DNA of 64,000 bases. Source: Rheum nobile. Lineage: Eukaryota; Streptophyta; Magnoliopsida; Caryophyllales; Polygonaceae. Location: the NCBI GenBank assembly GCA_027886185.1, contig WOAB01000719.1:62001-126000 (forward strand). Reading direction: 5' to 3'. The notes below the pieces were generated by a model. That model was not told the origin of the DNA. It ran no database searches and saw only the letters and a program-made list of their open reading frames with translations. This document shows positions 33,640-45,422 of this stretch, one piece after another. The first letter of the stretch is position 1; each line of letters begins with the position of its first letter. The position numbers and the translations under genes were made by a program.

Positions 33640-34640
33640 GAACCGTGGTAATATGGCTTATGTAACTCATTTACTACGGTTAATAAACGAGCCGTAGTAT
33701 TTTAAACGACATGTTAACTACGTTTGTCACAAACCCGTGGTCAAATATATGCCTAAACACTACAGTCTGTAGTGTTTATGCGCCTGGTTTACTACGGTTG
33801 TTTTACCATCGTGGTAAAATAGCTTATGTAACTCAGTTACTACGGTTGATAAACAAGCCGTAGTATTTTAAACAACATGTTTACTACGGTTGTCAAAAAA
33901 ATTGTGGTAACATATCTGCATAAACACTACGGACCGTAGTTTTTATACGTCTGGTTTACTATGGTTGTGTTACAACCGTAGTAAAATAGCTTATGTAACT
34001 TAGTTACTACGGTTGATAAACGAGTCGTAGTATTTTAAACAACATGTTTACTACGGTTGTCAAAAAATCGTGATAACATATCTGCATAAACACTATGGAC
34101 CGTAGTTTTTATACGTCTGGTTTACTACGGTTGTGTTACAACCGTAGTAAAATAGCTTATGTAACTTAGTTACTACGGTTGATAAACGAGTCGTAGTATT
34201 TTAAACAACATGTTTACTACGGTTGTCAAAAAATCGTGATAACATATCTGCATAAACACTATAGACCGTAGTTTTTATACGTCTGGTTTACTACGGTTGT
34301 GTTACAACCGTAGTAAAATAGCTTATATAACTTAGTTACTACGGTTGATAAATGAGCCGTAGTATTTTTTGATAACATTGTTACCACGGTTGTCCATAAC
34401 CGTAGTAAAATATATGCAAAAACATAACGGACCGTAGTTTTTATGCGTTTGGTTTACTACGGTCGTGTGAGAACCGTGGTAAAATATCTTATCTAACTCA
34501 TTTAGTACGGTTGATAAGTATTTTTAACATCAGTTTTACTACAGTTGTACCAGAACCGTGGTTAAAAAGATGCCAAATAACTACGACTCTTCAAGTAACC
34601 GTAGTAATTTATCTCATTTAACAGAATTACTACGAAAAAA
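33640..34640. repeat. 166-bp tandem array at the H CACTA end
   Basis: TTACTACGGTTRATAAA recurs at 33671, 33837, 34004, 34170 and 34336, with a decayed copy near 34502, a period of 165-167 bp. Each unit also contains ACTACGGTTGT...ACAACCGTAGT inverted pairs, the kind of subterminal motif to which CACTA transposases bind in other species. The array ends ~50 bp before the CACTA terminus at 34692. Neighbouring units are highly alike, the outer ones diverged. Confidence 0.9.
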
Positions 34641-34692
34641 CACAGAACCGTGATAAATATGTCTATAGGGGAAGCCTCGTTTTGTACTAGTG

Positions 34693-36265
34693 TCTTTCTC
34701 AGTAGTAGTATAATTCATTTGGGCCACATCAAGAGTCCTGCTAGCATAGTAAATGGCATGGAGCTTCTTGTCCTTCCTTTGCCCCAAAACAGCTCTAACA
34801 GCATAGTCACTAGCATCACAAATGATCTCAAAGGAGAGATCCTATTCAGGGGGCTGTATAATTGGAGCTAAAATTAATGACTGCATCAACTTGCAAAAAG
34901 AATCAAGACACTCCTTCGAAAAATCAAAGGAAACATCCTTCAAGAGCATATTAGTAAGAGGCTTGGCAATTTTAGAGAAATCCTTAATGAACCTCCTATT
35001 AAAACAAGCATGTCCAAGGAAACTCCTTATGCCCTTAACCGAAGTAGGAGGTGGCATCTTCTCAATGATCTCAATCTTTGTCCTGTTAGCCTCAATACCA
35101 CGATTAGAAACCAAATGACCCAAGACAATACCTTCTCTTACCATGAAATGACATTTTCCCAATTCAATTCAAGGTTAACCTCTTCACACCGCTGTAAAAC
35201 TATTGACAAGTTAGACAAACAAGCATCAAAAGAAGCACCATATACAGAATAATCATCCATAAGCACATCCATAATGTCCTCAATAAAATCAAAAAATAGC
35301 CATCATACATCTCTGAAAGGTAACAGGAGCATTACATATACTAAAGGGCATCCTCCTATATGCAAAAGTGCCATAAGGGAAAATGAATGTGGTCTTCTCC
35401 TGGTCATCAAGGTGAATAGGAATCTGGAAAAATCCACTATAACAATCTAAATAACAGAAGTATGAATGTTTAGCTAACCTCTCTAACATCTGGTCAATTA
35501 AGGGAAGGGGAAAATGATCTTTTCGGGTTGCCTTGTTCAATCTTCTATAGTCAATGCACATTCTCCAACCCGTGACTGCCTAGTAGGAATCAATTCATTA
35601 TTCACAACAGTCATACCCCCTTTTTTAGGCACAACATGAACTGGACTAACCCACTCACTATCAGAAATAGGATAAAGAATGCTTGTATCTAACAATTTCA
35701 GCACTTCTTTTTTTCACAACTTCTTTCATGTTTGGGTTAAGTCTTCTTTGATGCTCAATAGAGGACTTATGATCATCTTCCATCAAAATCCTATGCATGT
35801 ACATTGAGGGACTAATTCCTTTCAAGTCATCAATACAATATCCTAATGCCTTTCTATGCAATCTAAGCTCATGCAACAATTTCTCAACTTTAATTTCACT
35901 TAGACTAGCATTGATAATCACAAGATATGTAGAATTGGGTCCTAGGAACTCATACCTCAAAGTGGGTGGTAGTGGCTTCAACTCTACCTTAGGTGCATCT
36001 TTAGACTCTTGAGTAGAGTCTGGATCATCTCTTTTTCAGGACCTCAACAACGACCCATGGGAACTCTCTAGTGGACTCCAAATCAAGAACCACGTCAGCA
36101 AATAGCTCAAGATTATCAGTCTGGGTCACACTCTCAGTCAAGCAAAACTCCAAAGGATCCTCAAATAACAAACATCATAGATCCTTGAACTTTCTGGTCA
36201 ACTACATCTATCCTATAACCATCATCCTCAAAAGCAGGCTATTTAATAGCTTTGGAAAAATTAAA
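34693..36265 (-). pseudogene. B reverse transcriptase and RNase H N-part
   Basis: On the minus strand, after a linker, come WVSPVHVVPKKGGMT, the MCIDYRRLNKATRKDHFPLP motif, and the SGFFQIPI / FAYRRMPFSICNAPVTFQRCM blocks. A frameshift near 35289 precedes LMDDYSVYG (catalytic DD intact). Next come KCHFMVREGIVLGHLVSNRG and RSFLGHACFNRRFIKDFS, then RNase H start (ASDYAV, LGQRKDKKLHAIYYASR) up to AQMNYTTTEK where H cuts in. Further stops lie near 35570 and 35660. Confidence 0.9.
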
Positions 36266-38368
36266 TTAAATTTTCTGATCCCCAATGGTAAAGGAAAGAA
36301 CACCCTGCTTAACATCAATGAGCATACTTGCAGTAGCTAGAAAGGGTCTTCCCAATATAATATGAACAGGAAAATCAACCTCAATATCAAGAACAATGAA
36401 ATCCACATGAATGTAGGACTTACCTATCTGGATGAGAATGTCCTTCAAAATACATATCGGACCCGTAGTGGATCTATCTGCCATGAAAAGAGTCATCCTT
36501 ACTGGTATTGGCTCTCCCAAATCCAGCTTCTTGCATATGGAGAGCGGAATCAAACTCACACTGGCTCCTAAATCACACAAGCCATTGTAGGTGCTATTGC
36601 CAATCACCATAGGGACACAAAAGCTACCAGGGTCTTCCAACTTAGGAGGCAATTTATTCTGAATTAGAGTGCTACACTCCTGACTTAGGGAGACAGATTG
36701 GTAGTCATCCAACTTCCTCTTGTTGAACAAGATCTCTTTCAAGAACTTCACATAAGCTGGCATCTGCTTGAGAGCATTAGTGAAGAGTATATTAATGTAT
36801 AGCTTTTTCAATACCTCCACAAATTTCCCATATTGTTGATCCAGTTGTGCCTGAGCTCTCCTCCACGGGAATGGAAGAGGTGGCTTATAAACAGGTGGTG
36901 GAATATTTCTGGACTCCTTCTCTTCGATCACCACTTGTTCGGGCTCTGTAGAATCCTTGCTCTTCCCCGTAGGATCCACAGCCTTTGGATCTTCAAGTTG
37001 TCTTCCATTCCTCAAGGACACAACATTGATTTGTCCTTTAGGATTGGCCTCAGTCTGACCTGGAAGTTAACCATGTGGTCTCGGAATGCTCAAAGCAAGT
37101 TGTGTTATTTGGCTCTCATGATTGTCCAACCTCTTAGGCAAGCTCTCAAGACTGTCAACTTTCTTAGACAAGGCTTCCATATAAGAAGCCATGTTCCCCT
37201 GGGTTTTAGCTATTTCTCTCAACATGGACTCTAGTGTAGAGTTCTCAGATGACTGGACATTAGCTTGATTATGCGGTTGAGTGACTCTTGGTTGGAACCC
37301 AAGAGGTGGTCTTTGCGCAGCCTGATCGTTCTTGTAGGAGAAGTTGGGATGATTCCTCCAACCAAGGTCGTAACTGTTAGAGTATGGATCATTTCTGGGA
37401 CCCCTGTTGAAGTTGTTCGTGTAATTCACTTCCTCCTAAGACTCATTCTGGGAAGCAAAAAGATGACAAGAAGATATAGTGTGATCACCTTTTCCACAAA
37501 ACTGACAGGCTACACCAGAAACAACCTATGTGGATTGTCATGTACCCTACCCTTGAGACTTTTGCACCAACAAACTCAATCTCTTGTTTTCTTGAGCCAT
37601 AGCATTCGTCTCAGCTTGGTGATGGGTCTCAGTATTGACTTCATACATCTCTGCAGTCATCATGGAGCTTGAAATAGAGTGAGAATCATTGTAATAGTGA
37701 GAGTGTTGAGCAATACTCTCAATCAAATTCCAAGCATCGTCAACCTTCATGGTCATAATTCTACGTCCAACTGAAGCATCAATGATTAGTCGGGTAGAAT
37801 TTTCAACAACATTATAGAAGACATGCAACAGACTCCATTTAGGGTGCCCATGATGGGGGCACAACATCAACAACTCTTTGAATCTCTCTCACCCTTCATA
37901 CAAAGACTCTTCATCCTTCATCTGGAAGACAATAATCTGATTTTTCATTTCAGCAGTCTTCTTGGGTGGGAAATACTTGTTCAGGAAGGCCTTGGCTAAC
38001 TCATCCCATGTCGTTATAGAACCTTGAGGCAAGGTCTTGAACCAAGCTTTCACTTTGTCTCGTAGAGAGAATGAGAAAGCGTGCAACATAAGCGCATCTT
38101 GGGACACCTCATGAACCTTCACTGTGTCCATCAACTCTTGAAAAGTATTCAGATGCTGGTGTGGATTTTCAGATGGTAGACCTCCAAACTGATTTTGCTG
38201 AACCATGTTGATCAGGGAAGGTTTCAACTCGAAATTCCGGGCTTGTATTAGAGGTCGGACCACACCAGAAATTGGACCAAAATGATTTGGCATCACGTAA
38301 TCACCAAGAGTCATGCGCGGAACTTGAACCTGTAGAACAGGATCATTCTCCACTTTGTCGTCAACCAT
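36266..38368 (-). pseudogene. B gag-protease, one frame with several stops
   Basis: Open stretches 38368-37889, 37873-37547, 37429-37067 and 37021-36266 share one frame. The first break is a Trp codon changed to TGA (after ESLYEG). Gag begins MVDDKVENDP, and its core has FGGLPSENPHQHLNTFQELM, FSFSLRDKVKAWFKTLP and AKAFLNKYFPPKKTAE. Protease has LCDLGASVSLIPLS and VHIILGRPFLATA. Pol continues in another frame. Athila/Tat-type gag arrangement. Confidence 0.9.
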
Positions 38369-38576
38369 TACTTATTCTTTGGCTTCGCGTTGTTGTCTTC
38401 TTTTAAGTTAAAAGCGCGCGTAGGTTCAGAATCGTAGTCGTTGAGATTACCAGTGCTCAGGGCTCTTCACATCTGAAGAAAACAAGTCTAAAAGCAAAGC
38501 AACAAAAAACAAGATCAAAAATAAAACAAAGACTTAGTCGAACCAATTATAGGAAAACAATTGATAGTAGCAATAG

Positions 38577-38594
38577 TCCCTGACAATGGCGCCA
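38577..38594 (-). promoter_or_regulatory. B primer-binding site (tRNA-Asp type)
   Basis: The minus strand reads TGGCGCCATTGTCAGGGA, close to the 5' LTR at 38601; same tRNA class as D's site. Confidence 0.88.
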
Positions 38595-38600
38595 AAAACA

Positions 38601-40132
38601 TGATAGGACAAAAACCTACCCACAAGCGTATGGGATCAGTTGTAGCTTTTCAAATGTCATTCCCAATGAGGACTATGTAGTATCTTTTATAACTTAAACT
38701 GGTAAGCTAAGTCATAAAAAGGGAAATTCGTTTGATTAATAACTAAGAAAATAAAAAACAAGAATTTGTAAGCAATTGGGGAGAAGATTCTAGGACTAGG
38801 GATCCACACAATAAATGTCTTGGTAAACTTATGGATATGTGTCTGAAAATAGTCTGAACTCGTCTGAAGATAAGCTATCTAAAATCTCTACTAACTCCTT
38901 TCAGACGATCAATTGATGTGCCTAAGTTCCAACTAACAATCGTTGTCGCGCAGAGCTAATCAAATCTAGACCCTTTGGGCACTTAGAACCTAAGGTCAAA
39001 TTTGGTTAACATTCGGTGTCGCGCTCCGCTAAGTCCAGACAAACCTAGGGTTTCTATGGTAGCTTAGGATTCCACAAGAGTGATTAGGTTACTATCGCAC
39101 AAATAATACTCAGGTTCAATTCTTGGTGATATGATAAAGTAATATCCTTTCAGACTCACACCCTATCTGAGTTATCTATTAAGGTTATCTCATTTCAGAC
39201 TCAAACCTAATAGAAGTCTAATCAACATTCATCAATTGCATTAAGAACTCTAGGATTGAATCAAACAAGGTTTCAGATTTCAATTCAGACAAATATCATG
39301 CACAAGTCTACCAAATCATTGTTGGGATCACCCCAGCCCTAGAATTATGGAATTAGCCAGACATGCTTGGAGAAATAATCAAAAACATTATATGAACAAA
39401 AGAAATCACTCAACTAGATTAGAAGAAGATAAATACTTAGTCAAATCCAGGGAAACAATCTCCAATCTTTAGAAATCTTCAAAAGAACTCCAAAAACACC
39501 TAGGGCTAGAGAGAGTGGCAAAAAGTGTAAGAAGGGGCAGCCAAAAAACCTAGAAAAAGTATTTATACCATCCAAAAATAAAAAAAGGGGCAAAACAAAA
39601 CAAGTTCAGGACGCGGACTAAACGGCACGGTCGGTGACAAACCGTGCACGGTTTGTCACTGACCATGCACTTTAACTGAGGGTAAAACACGGCGAAACAC
39701 AGACCATACATGGTCAATGACTGACCGTGCAGGTCTACTGGGGGCTCAGCATGGTTTGCAGCAAACTGTGCACGGTCAGTCACTGACCATGCATGTCTCC
39801 TGAGTGTTGTGCACGGTTGGTGACGAGTGTTGTTGGTCGTGCAACTGTTGTAGATGGTTGTGCACTTGTTGTGGAGGCTCCTTAGTCTTCCTTGTTGGTG
39901 TGTGTGGCCCGTCTTCTTGTCCTTACTTGCGCAACAGCTTTCCTAATGACGTCCATGTTACGTAACATACCTCATATGCTCGTTAATGTACCTAAAAACA
40001 TGCAGAAACTCGTGTAGACATCCAAACTAAAGAAGAAGATGAAAATGACTAAAAATGCAATCTAATAGCATGAAAAAGTCTAAGTTAAATCCTAAATGCA
40101 TGTCCTAAACCAATATGAAATGGATGTTATTA
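38601..40132 (-). repeat. B 5' LTR with decayed palindromes
   Basis: 1532 bp; plus-strand ends TGATAGGACA...GATGTTATTA (final CA changed to TA). It contains the decayed CCGTGCACGG array at 39627-39860 and a TATA-like box at 39559-39571. It has a ~45-bp duplication of a CTTTCAGACTCA phrase (39147-39200) not present in the other LTR. Confidence 0.92.
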
Positions 40133-40137
40133 GTAGG

Positions 40138-41218
40138 CGTTGTCAGCTTCGCCTTCGGTGGCATCCATAGTGTCCTCAGCAAGCGCGGGCTCCTCGTCAG
40201 TGGTCTCATCATCAAAAGACTCATAGCCAGCCTGGGATAAGAGGACGCACTTGTTGTTGGGGGATGTACCACTGAAGGTGGCCGTGGCCCTGACATTTGA
40301 AGCAAATGCGATCACAGATGCGGTCGTCCTGGGGCGCGTTGTTGCGCGCAGGCGAGGCGTTGACGCGCACGGGTGGGGCCCCGCGAGGGTCGGGGTGGCA
40401 TTCTTAGGGTGCGAGGAATTTCGTGAAAAAATTGAGCTAGGGTTAGAGCCATACCTAGACGTGGATCTTGATCGTGCCGCCTTTTTCTTCCTTTGGAGTT
40501 GTATGTGAATGTCCATTGTCGTGTGGGTCATAGTGTTGAGGTCCTTGATGTTGAGAATCTTGAGTTGCTTTGGAACCTCAATGTCTACACCATATAAGAA
40601 CATGGACCTCATGGCCAAAGAGGCGGGATGCACACCGGCCTTATGACACATTTCCTCTAATTCGGCAAAGAACTCAAGTTGGGTGTAGGACCCTTGTGTC
40701 GCCATGGCAATCTTGAGACGTATGTCTTCCTTGTAGTCCTCAGGCACGTACTGCTTGGTCACCACGTAGATGAGTTCGTTCCAAGTCGAAATTGGATCCA
40801 ACCTACGTCTAGCACGTTCACTCTTGAGGCGGAGCCACCATGCACGCGCGGTTCCAGTGAAGTGCAAGGTCTCTATCTCAACCTTCTCATACTCAACATA
40901 ATGGCAATGATCTAGGACATACTCCGTAGCTTGCTGCCATTCAAGAAACTTAGAAGCATCATATTCACCAGTGAAATTTTCAAGTTTTACCTTAATGTTG
41001 CGGTGCTGGGTGTAAGCCATGGGCGGAATCTGGCGGTCGTGTCGCGGGTCGCGGGGCGCATGCATGTCACAACGCTAATTGAGGGAGCTTTTAGGCATAG
41101 GGCGCAGTTCGCGGCACCGTGTGTCCTGCAGAGCGAGCATGTCGCACGCGGGCAAGATGTAGAACTCATCGCATGGGGCGCGCGCGGGTATGCTGCCACC
41201 GGGGAGAAAATCTTCATC
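40138..41218 (-). pseudogene. Element A gag
   Basis: The minus strand encodes a Gypsy gag. Near the N-side is DEDFLPGGSIPAR; a stop near 41066 precedes MHAPRDPRHDRQIPP. The capsid has NFTGEYDASKFLEWQQ, LHFTGTARAWWLRLK, KQYVPEDYKEDIRLKI and AELEEMCHKAGVHP. A basic region (KKAARSRSTSRYGSNP) follows, then degraded zinc-knuckle sequence. It resembles G's gag along its length. It is bounded by B (TSD GTAGG) and by C (TSD ATC). Confidence 0.88.
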
Positions 41219-42123
41219 CACTTCTAGAAAACATATCACTTACTGACACGTTTTTAGGCCTTCTTCGACGCGGAAAAGCGCCGGCGTTTTGCTTTTCGAC
41301 GCTTCAGAAAAGCGTTGAGAATTTCAGCATCGCATTTGGTCGACGCTTTTTTGTGTTGCTTTTTTCGACGCTTTTAGCTGTCGAGAAACAACTTTCGACG
41401 CTTTTGTTGAGGAAAAATCTCGCAGTCTATGTCTTTTCTAGACTTCCAAAAGCGTCAAAAATTGCACCTAGGGACAAAACATCAACGCCCTAAAGTGTCG
41501 AGACTTACCTCCCAAATCCCTACAGATTCTCTTGACAATTTAAAGCGTCGAGATTGTAGATTGGCGCCAAGACCTTTATGCATCCAGTGACACTAAAAAG
41601 CGTCGAGTTAATTGGTTCCAAGACCTTTCTAATTCCCTAGATGGAAAAATGCGTCGAGATTGGTTTATAATAGAGCAAAAAAATATAATATGATAATAAA
41701 CACGCATTAAAACATCTAAATATTTACTACAATGTCACCTATCTATTTACTACGATATCATGTTTGTTTTCAGGATATCTAACTCTGAAACCACCTTCTA
41801 CATATAATTCAAGCCCTTCTGGTACATCTTTCTTTTTTAACATAACTTTCTCTTTCGTCTTCTTAAAATTTGCATGTGTGACATGTGCAACGAAATAAAA
41901 TATCAATTAGTACCAAAGATAAGGACATTGATTGAGTTGTATGTACTTGTGTAAAAGCATGGTAAGAAAAGGCCCGAAAGGGTCATAGGAAATTGACCAA
42001 TGAAATTGCAACAGAGAAAATTGGTAAGCTATAACAACTTCGATACATGTAAAGAGAGAGCAACATAAATAACTTCACTAGTTTATTCATAAATCACAAC
42101 TTCTGGCATATCAAGACTATAAG
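41219..42123. other. C left end with CGACGCTTTT subterminal repeats
   Basis: At least nine TCGACGCTTT / AAAGCGTCGA words in both orientations lie between 41255 and 41660. They are presumed transposase-binding subterminal repeats. From 41660 to 42123 the sequence is A/T-rich with no gene. Confidence 0.8.
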
Positions 42124-42309
42124 TGTAATAACCCTTAAAAGTCTCAAACTGTCGTTTTGTAAGAAAGACGTATTGGGCAATTTATGTAAACTCATTAAGA
42201 TCTTTTGAACGTATTAATATACGTTTAATATATATACTGGGTCTTAGAATAGTTTTAGAAGTGCTAAAAATAAGTTCTAGCAAAGGATCGCGAGAGGAAT
42301 CCGCGACCA

Positions 42310-42850
42310 AAGGCCAAGAGACGCGTTCGCGGCATTTCCGCGACCGCGGAAGTGTTTCCGCGATTGCGGAAACGCTGTTCATCGTCTCCTTCAATTCTTC
42401 CCGCGTTTCGACGTTTGGCTTGACCGACGTTTCGCCGATGGAGGGAGGCCGATCGGTTGGAGTGCCCCGGCGTTGAGCCCTCCTTACCCTATAAATAGGG
42501 GTCTTCAGCCTCGAGAGATCATCACCCACAGCTCTCAATCTCCTCTCTTTCTCTCGTTTTAAGTGTTTGCCGGAGTTTTCGAGTTCGCCGGAGTTTTCGA
42601 GTTCGTCGGAGCATCGCCGGAAGTGCCTTGGACGTGTGTAGTGGTGGTGGTTGTAGGAAGCCCTCGTCTGAAGCAAGAAGTCGTCATTTGCGTCGTCGGT
42701 AAGCTTCGAAGCCGAGTTAGAGCCGCGTCGGAAGGGAGGTCCGCGATCGCGGGGATGAATTCCGCGACCGCAGCTCTGCCCAGAATTCCGCGACCGCGGA
42801 AGTCCAAACCGCGACCGCGGCTTGCCCTAGCAAGCGCGATCGTGGCTTGG
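42310..42850. repeat. CCGCGACCGCGG palindromes in J 5' LTR
   Basis: Copies at 42338-42349, 42357-42368 (CCGCGATTGCGG), 42741-42752 (CCGCGATCGCGG), 42788-42799 and 42809-42820, with variants near 42763 and 42836. In J the array flanks the TATA box instead of lying only upstream. Confidence 0.9.
42490..42499 (+). promoter_or_regulatory. TATA box of J 5' LTR
   Basis: CTATAAATAG followed by GGG; it is missing from the 3' LTR through a deletion between short GGTT/TTCGAG repeats. Confidence 0.75.
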
Positions 42851-44315
42851 ACAACCACGGTCATGACTTAGGCTTCGTTTCCTGTCGATTCTTAACGTTC
42901 ATTCGTTCGTATCGTTATTCGTTCGTATCGAATCTAACTTAGGGTTCGTCGTGGTTGTGTCGTCGTCGTAGGGATCCGTACGCAGTTTCCAGTCTCCAGA
43001 TACTCGGAATCCGTCAGCTACGTTCGACTAGATTAAGGCAAGAGGCGGTTCGCTCTTGCTTATCATTCCATATTTCTTTTAATTATCAATTACTTGATTG
43101 TTAATTAAATGGGGTGAAGTGTTGTTTCGTTTGGAAAAAAAATTATAAAATGATGTGAGAAAATATGATACTATAATAGGTTGTATATATTGCAAGAAAC
43201 AACGTTATTGTACATGTTATTTTTCCGTGATGGATATGGTGTGGATTTAAATGTAAACTTAAATGCTAGTTTAGCACGAGTATTCATAGGAACGCTAATT
43301 CCTTACGAGGATTAGTCGTTTCTTTATAACTGTGGTGATTTAGGAAGTAAGTGCCCTAACACCCTTTCTGGTCATGACCTACCCCTATCCGAATATAGGT
43401 GGTGGTGCACTCAGCTGGTGCCAAACATTCGGGAAATGTTCCCAAGATATCTCTCGTGTCGAGATGATATATATATATAATAAAAGCTTTAACGTGAATA
43501 TACGTTTTGTAATTAAATAAGATAAGTGCGGTTATGCACATAATTAATGAACCTTCGGGCGAGAAGTACAACTTGGAAACCGCCCGGACTTCGGTTAGAG
43601 TAAGTCTTCTTTCTAATCTGGATTCACATTGTGCGATGAGGTTGGTCGTTGACCTAAATGATCAAGTCGTTTTTAAATGCTTGTGTGAAAACTATAACGT
43701 TCCCAAACAATTGTCATATGTTTCCTTTAAGACTCAATTCCTTTGGAGTCTTCTTTTCAATACATATCTTCTTCTATCATTCCGTGAAAGTTCCAAGTTA
43801 TGTATCGTTCCTTCGTTATTATTCGAGGAACAATGATAGTAAAACGGTTACGATCACTTGAACCTTTTTATTTCTACCCTTGCATAGTCTTTCATTAGAC
43901 TAACCAACCGGTTATTTTCCTTTGCATGGTTGGCTGGTGTCATCCGTCTCATACGGCACATCAGATAAATTCCCGCATCAGTAAAGGCAAGGACTCGACG
44001 TGAGGGCAGTTGGCGTTTTGCGTGTCTCTTTCTAAGGTTGAGATCCTAGGTGTAAGATCGTAAGGTCAAGACCTGTTGAGTCATTTTATTCTAAAGACTT
44101 CCGCTGTAATAAATATTTGTACTCGATTTTGTTATCGAATTGTAATTTCAACATTTGAAATAAAATATTATTTGGGCAGTTGTATGTCATTTAATAAAGT
44201 TTATGTTATTATACAATTTGTTATAAAATGGTTAAGCCTTGGGTGACCCCAGATGTGTAATCTGAGGTCATTGGCGGTAATATTTCCAAAGGATATTTTG
44301 GGGGTGTTACAGATT

Positions 44316-44327
44316 TGGTATCAGAGC
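44316..44327 (+). promoter_or_regulatory. J primer-binding site (initiator-Met tRNA)
   Basis: TGGTATCAGAGC is an exact match to the usual initiator-Met site, 4 bp after the LTR. Confidence 0.92.
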
Positions 44328-44707
44328 TAAAAATTCTAAAACTCTAAACTTTTATACCATTTTGCGTTTATTTGGGGTTTTATAAAACAAAAACTTCGTG
44401 TATGAGATTTCTTTACTATAGGCCCTAAGTAAGGTTTAAAGATAAAAACGTTTTTGAAGTATATTTTAAATCACAATAATTTAGTAGAAACATAATTAAC
44501 CAACGAGTCTCGGTTTGTTTTTAACAAGTTTTGTGAAAAAGACTTTCAGATTTAACAAACGAGTTTCAGTTTACCTTAACGGTTTTGTGGAAAAGATGTT
44601 TTCAAGCTTCTGCCAATGTTCGTAGTCCGATCACTCCTGCTTGTTATGGAAGATAGAATTTCTATAAACAAGAAAGTTCTAAATCTCTCTTTGTCTCTTC
44701 ACAGACA

Positions 44708-45182
44708 ATGGTATTCCCTAGAGCCCAACTTAAGACCCAAGATGAATCTGAGACCACTCCGACAATTAAGTCTGAGCCTGATTCTGTAGAAGTTTCAGTG
44801 GTCGGCGGATCGGTGCTTAAGTTCACCCCGTTGACTGAAGAATCCGAGTCCGAGAGCGGGGAAGAAAGAGAAGTGCAATCCAAGCAAACTTCTACCCCCC
44901 GAGGTCTCTGATGAAGATGAGGACTCAATGGAGGATCCAGAGGACGAGAAAGAGTCGTTGGATCCCTTCCACGAGGAGTGGGAAGAGTTTTTCTCGATTC
45001 TGAATCAGCCCGACAATGAGGATCTTTGGGGGCGAAGATGGCGAAGCTCCAAGCCACAGAAAGGCGATGTGGGCAAGTCCGGGGAGCCATCAGTGCTTGC
45101 TGAGGGATCAAGTGATCCAAAATAGAAGGGGTTAACTGATGACTCGGAGGAAGAGTTACCTCCGGTAGAGAAGAAGCAGTGA
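44708..45182 (+). pseudogene. J acidic leader ORF, frameshifted
   Basis: MVFPRAQLKTQDESETTP opens a Ser/Glu-rich reading that ends at 44911. A second frame continues the same character (EVSDEDEDSMEDPEDEKE, then DPFHEEWEEFFSILNQ and EDLWGRRW) to 45125 and, past a stop, to 45182. One indel near 44900 would join them. No family is recognised. The acidic stretches with interspersed Trp/Phe recall activation domains, but this is only a resemblance. It may instead be the decayed start of gag. Confidence 0.5.
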
Positions 45183-45422
45183 ATAATAGTCCAGTTATAG
45201 TTTTCTTCCTAGTGTTTTCCCATTTTGAACAACATTGGAGCAGAAGTCTCCTAATGTTCTTTTTCCCTATTTCTCTTTCAGTTGTTGTTTGACACTTGGT
45301 GTGTGTTTCATTAATGAAAAGTTGAGTTTATTAGACGACTACCTCAATTATTGGACTTTAAGTATTTATTACTTGCAACTTAAATTTGATGGTACATATC
45401 TAATATACGTAAACACAATCAG

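Larger units (their letters stand above)
26626..34692. mobile_element. H: CACTA-type DNA inserted in B RNase H (left end not found)
   Basis: The right terminus ...TTTTGTACTAGTG (34680-34692) is a CACTA-type end; its reverse complement begins CACTAGTACAAAA. B's RNase H reading (AQMNYTTTEK) starts directly after it at 34693. Subterminal ACTACGG words point the same way. A matching CACTA start with a TCT duplication was not found on the left, so the left limit is set only by where B's RNase H stops (~26625). A second TTTTGTACTAGT at 33291-33302 suggests two CACTA copies or an internal terminus. H carries an APX exon and Copia element I. Confidence 0.65.
15088..40132 (-). mobile_element. B: Athila-type Gypsy element, decayed, with nested insertions
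   Basis: TSD GTAGG (15083-15087, 40133-40137) bounds a minus-strand element. Removing G (4.9 kb) and H (~8.1 kb) leaves ~12 kb with the full Athila order: LTR, PBS, gag, protease, RT, RNase H, integrase, ATHILA ORF-1-type gene, PPT, LTR. Every ORF has stops or frameshifts, so it is inactive, but unlike D, G, I and J it once carried every enzyme. It is inserted between gag and protease of element A. Confidence 0.92.
42124..44311 (+). repeat. J 5' LTR
   Basis: 2188 bp. It has palindromes on both sides of a TATA box (CTATAAATAG, 42490-42499). The second LTR lacks ~138 bp (about 42459-42596 here), including the TATA box, and one palindrome unit. Confidence 0.93.

Noticed and set aside
33346..34692. 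33346-34692 as a complete small CACTA element
   Set aside because: The ends share only CACTAG and the 3-bp flanks (AAA and TCT) do not match.
43534..43836. Conserved-looking ORF in J LTRs (EPSGEKYN...) and F
   Set aside because: It is similar in J and F only because the LTRs are related; indels shift the frame between copies and no family is recognised.
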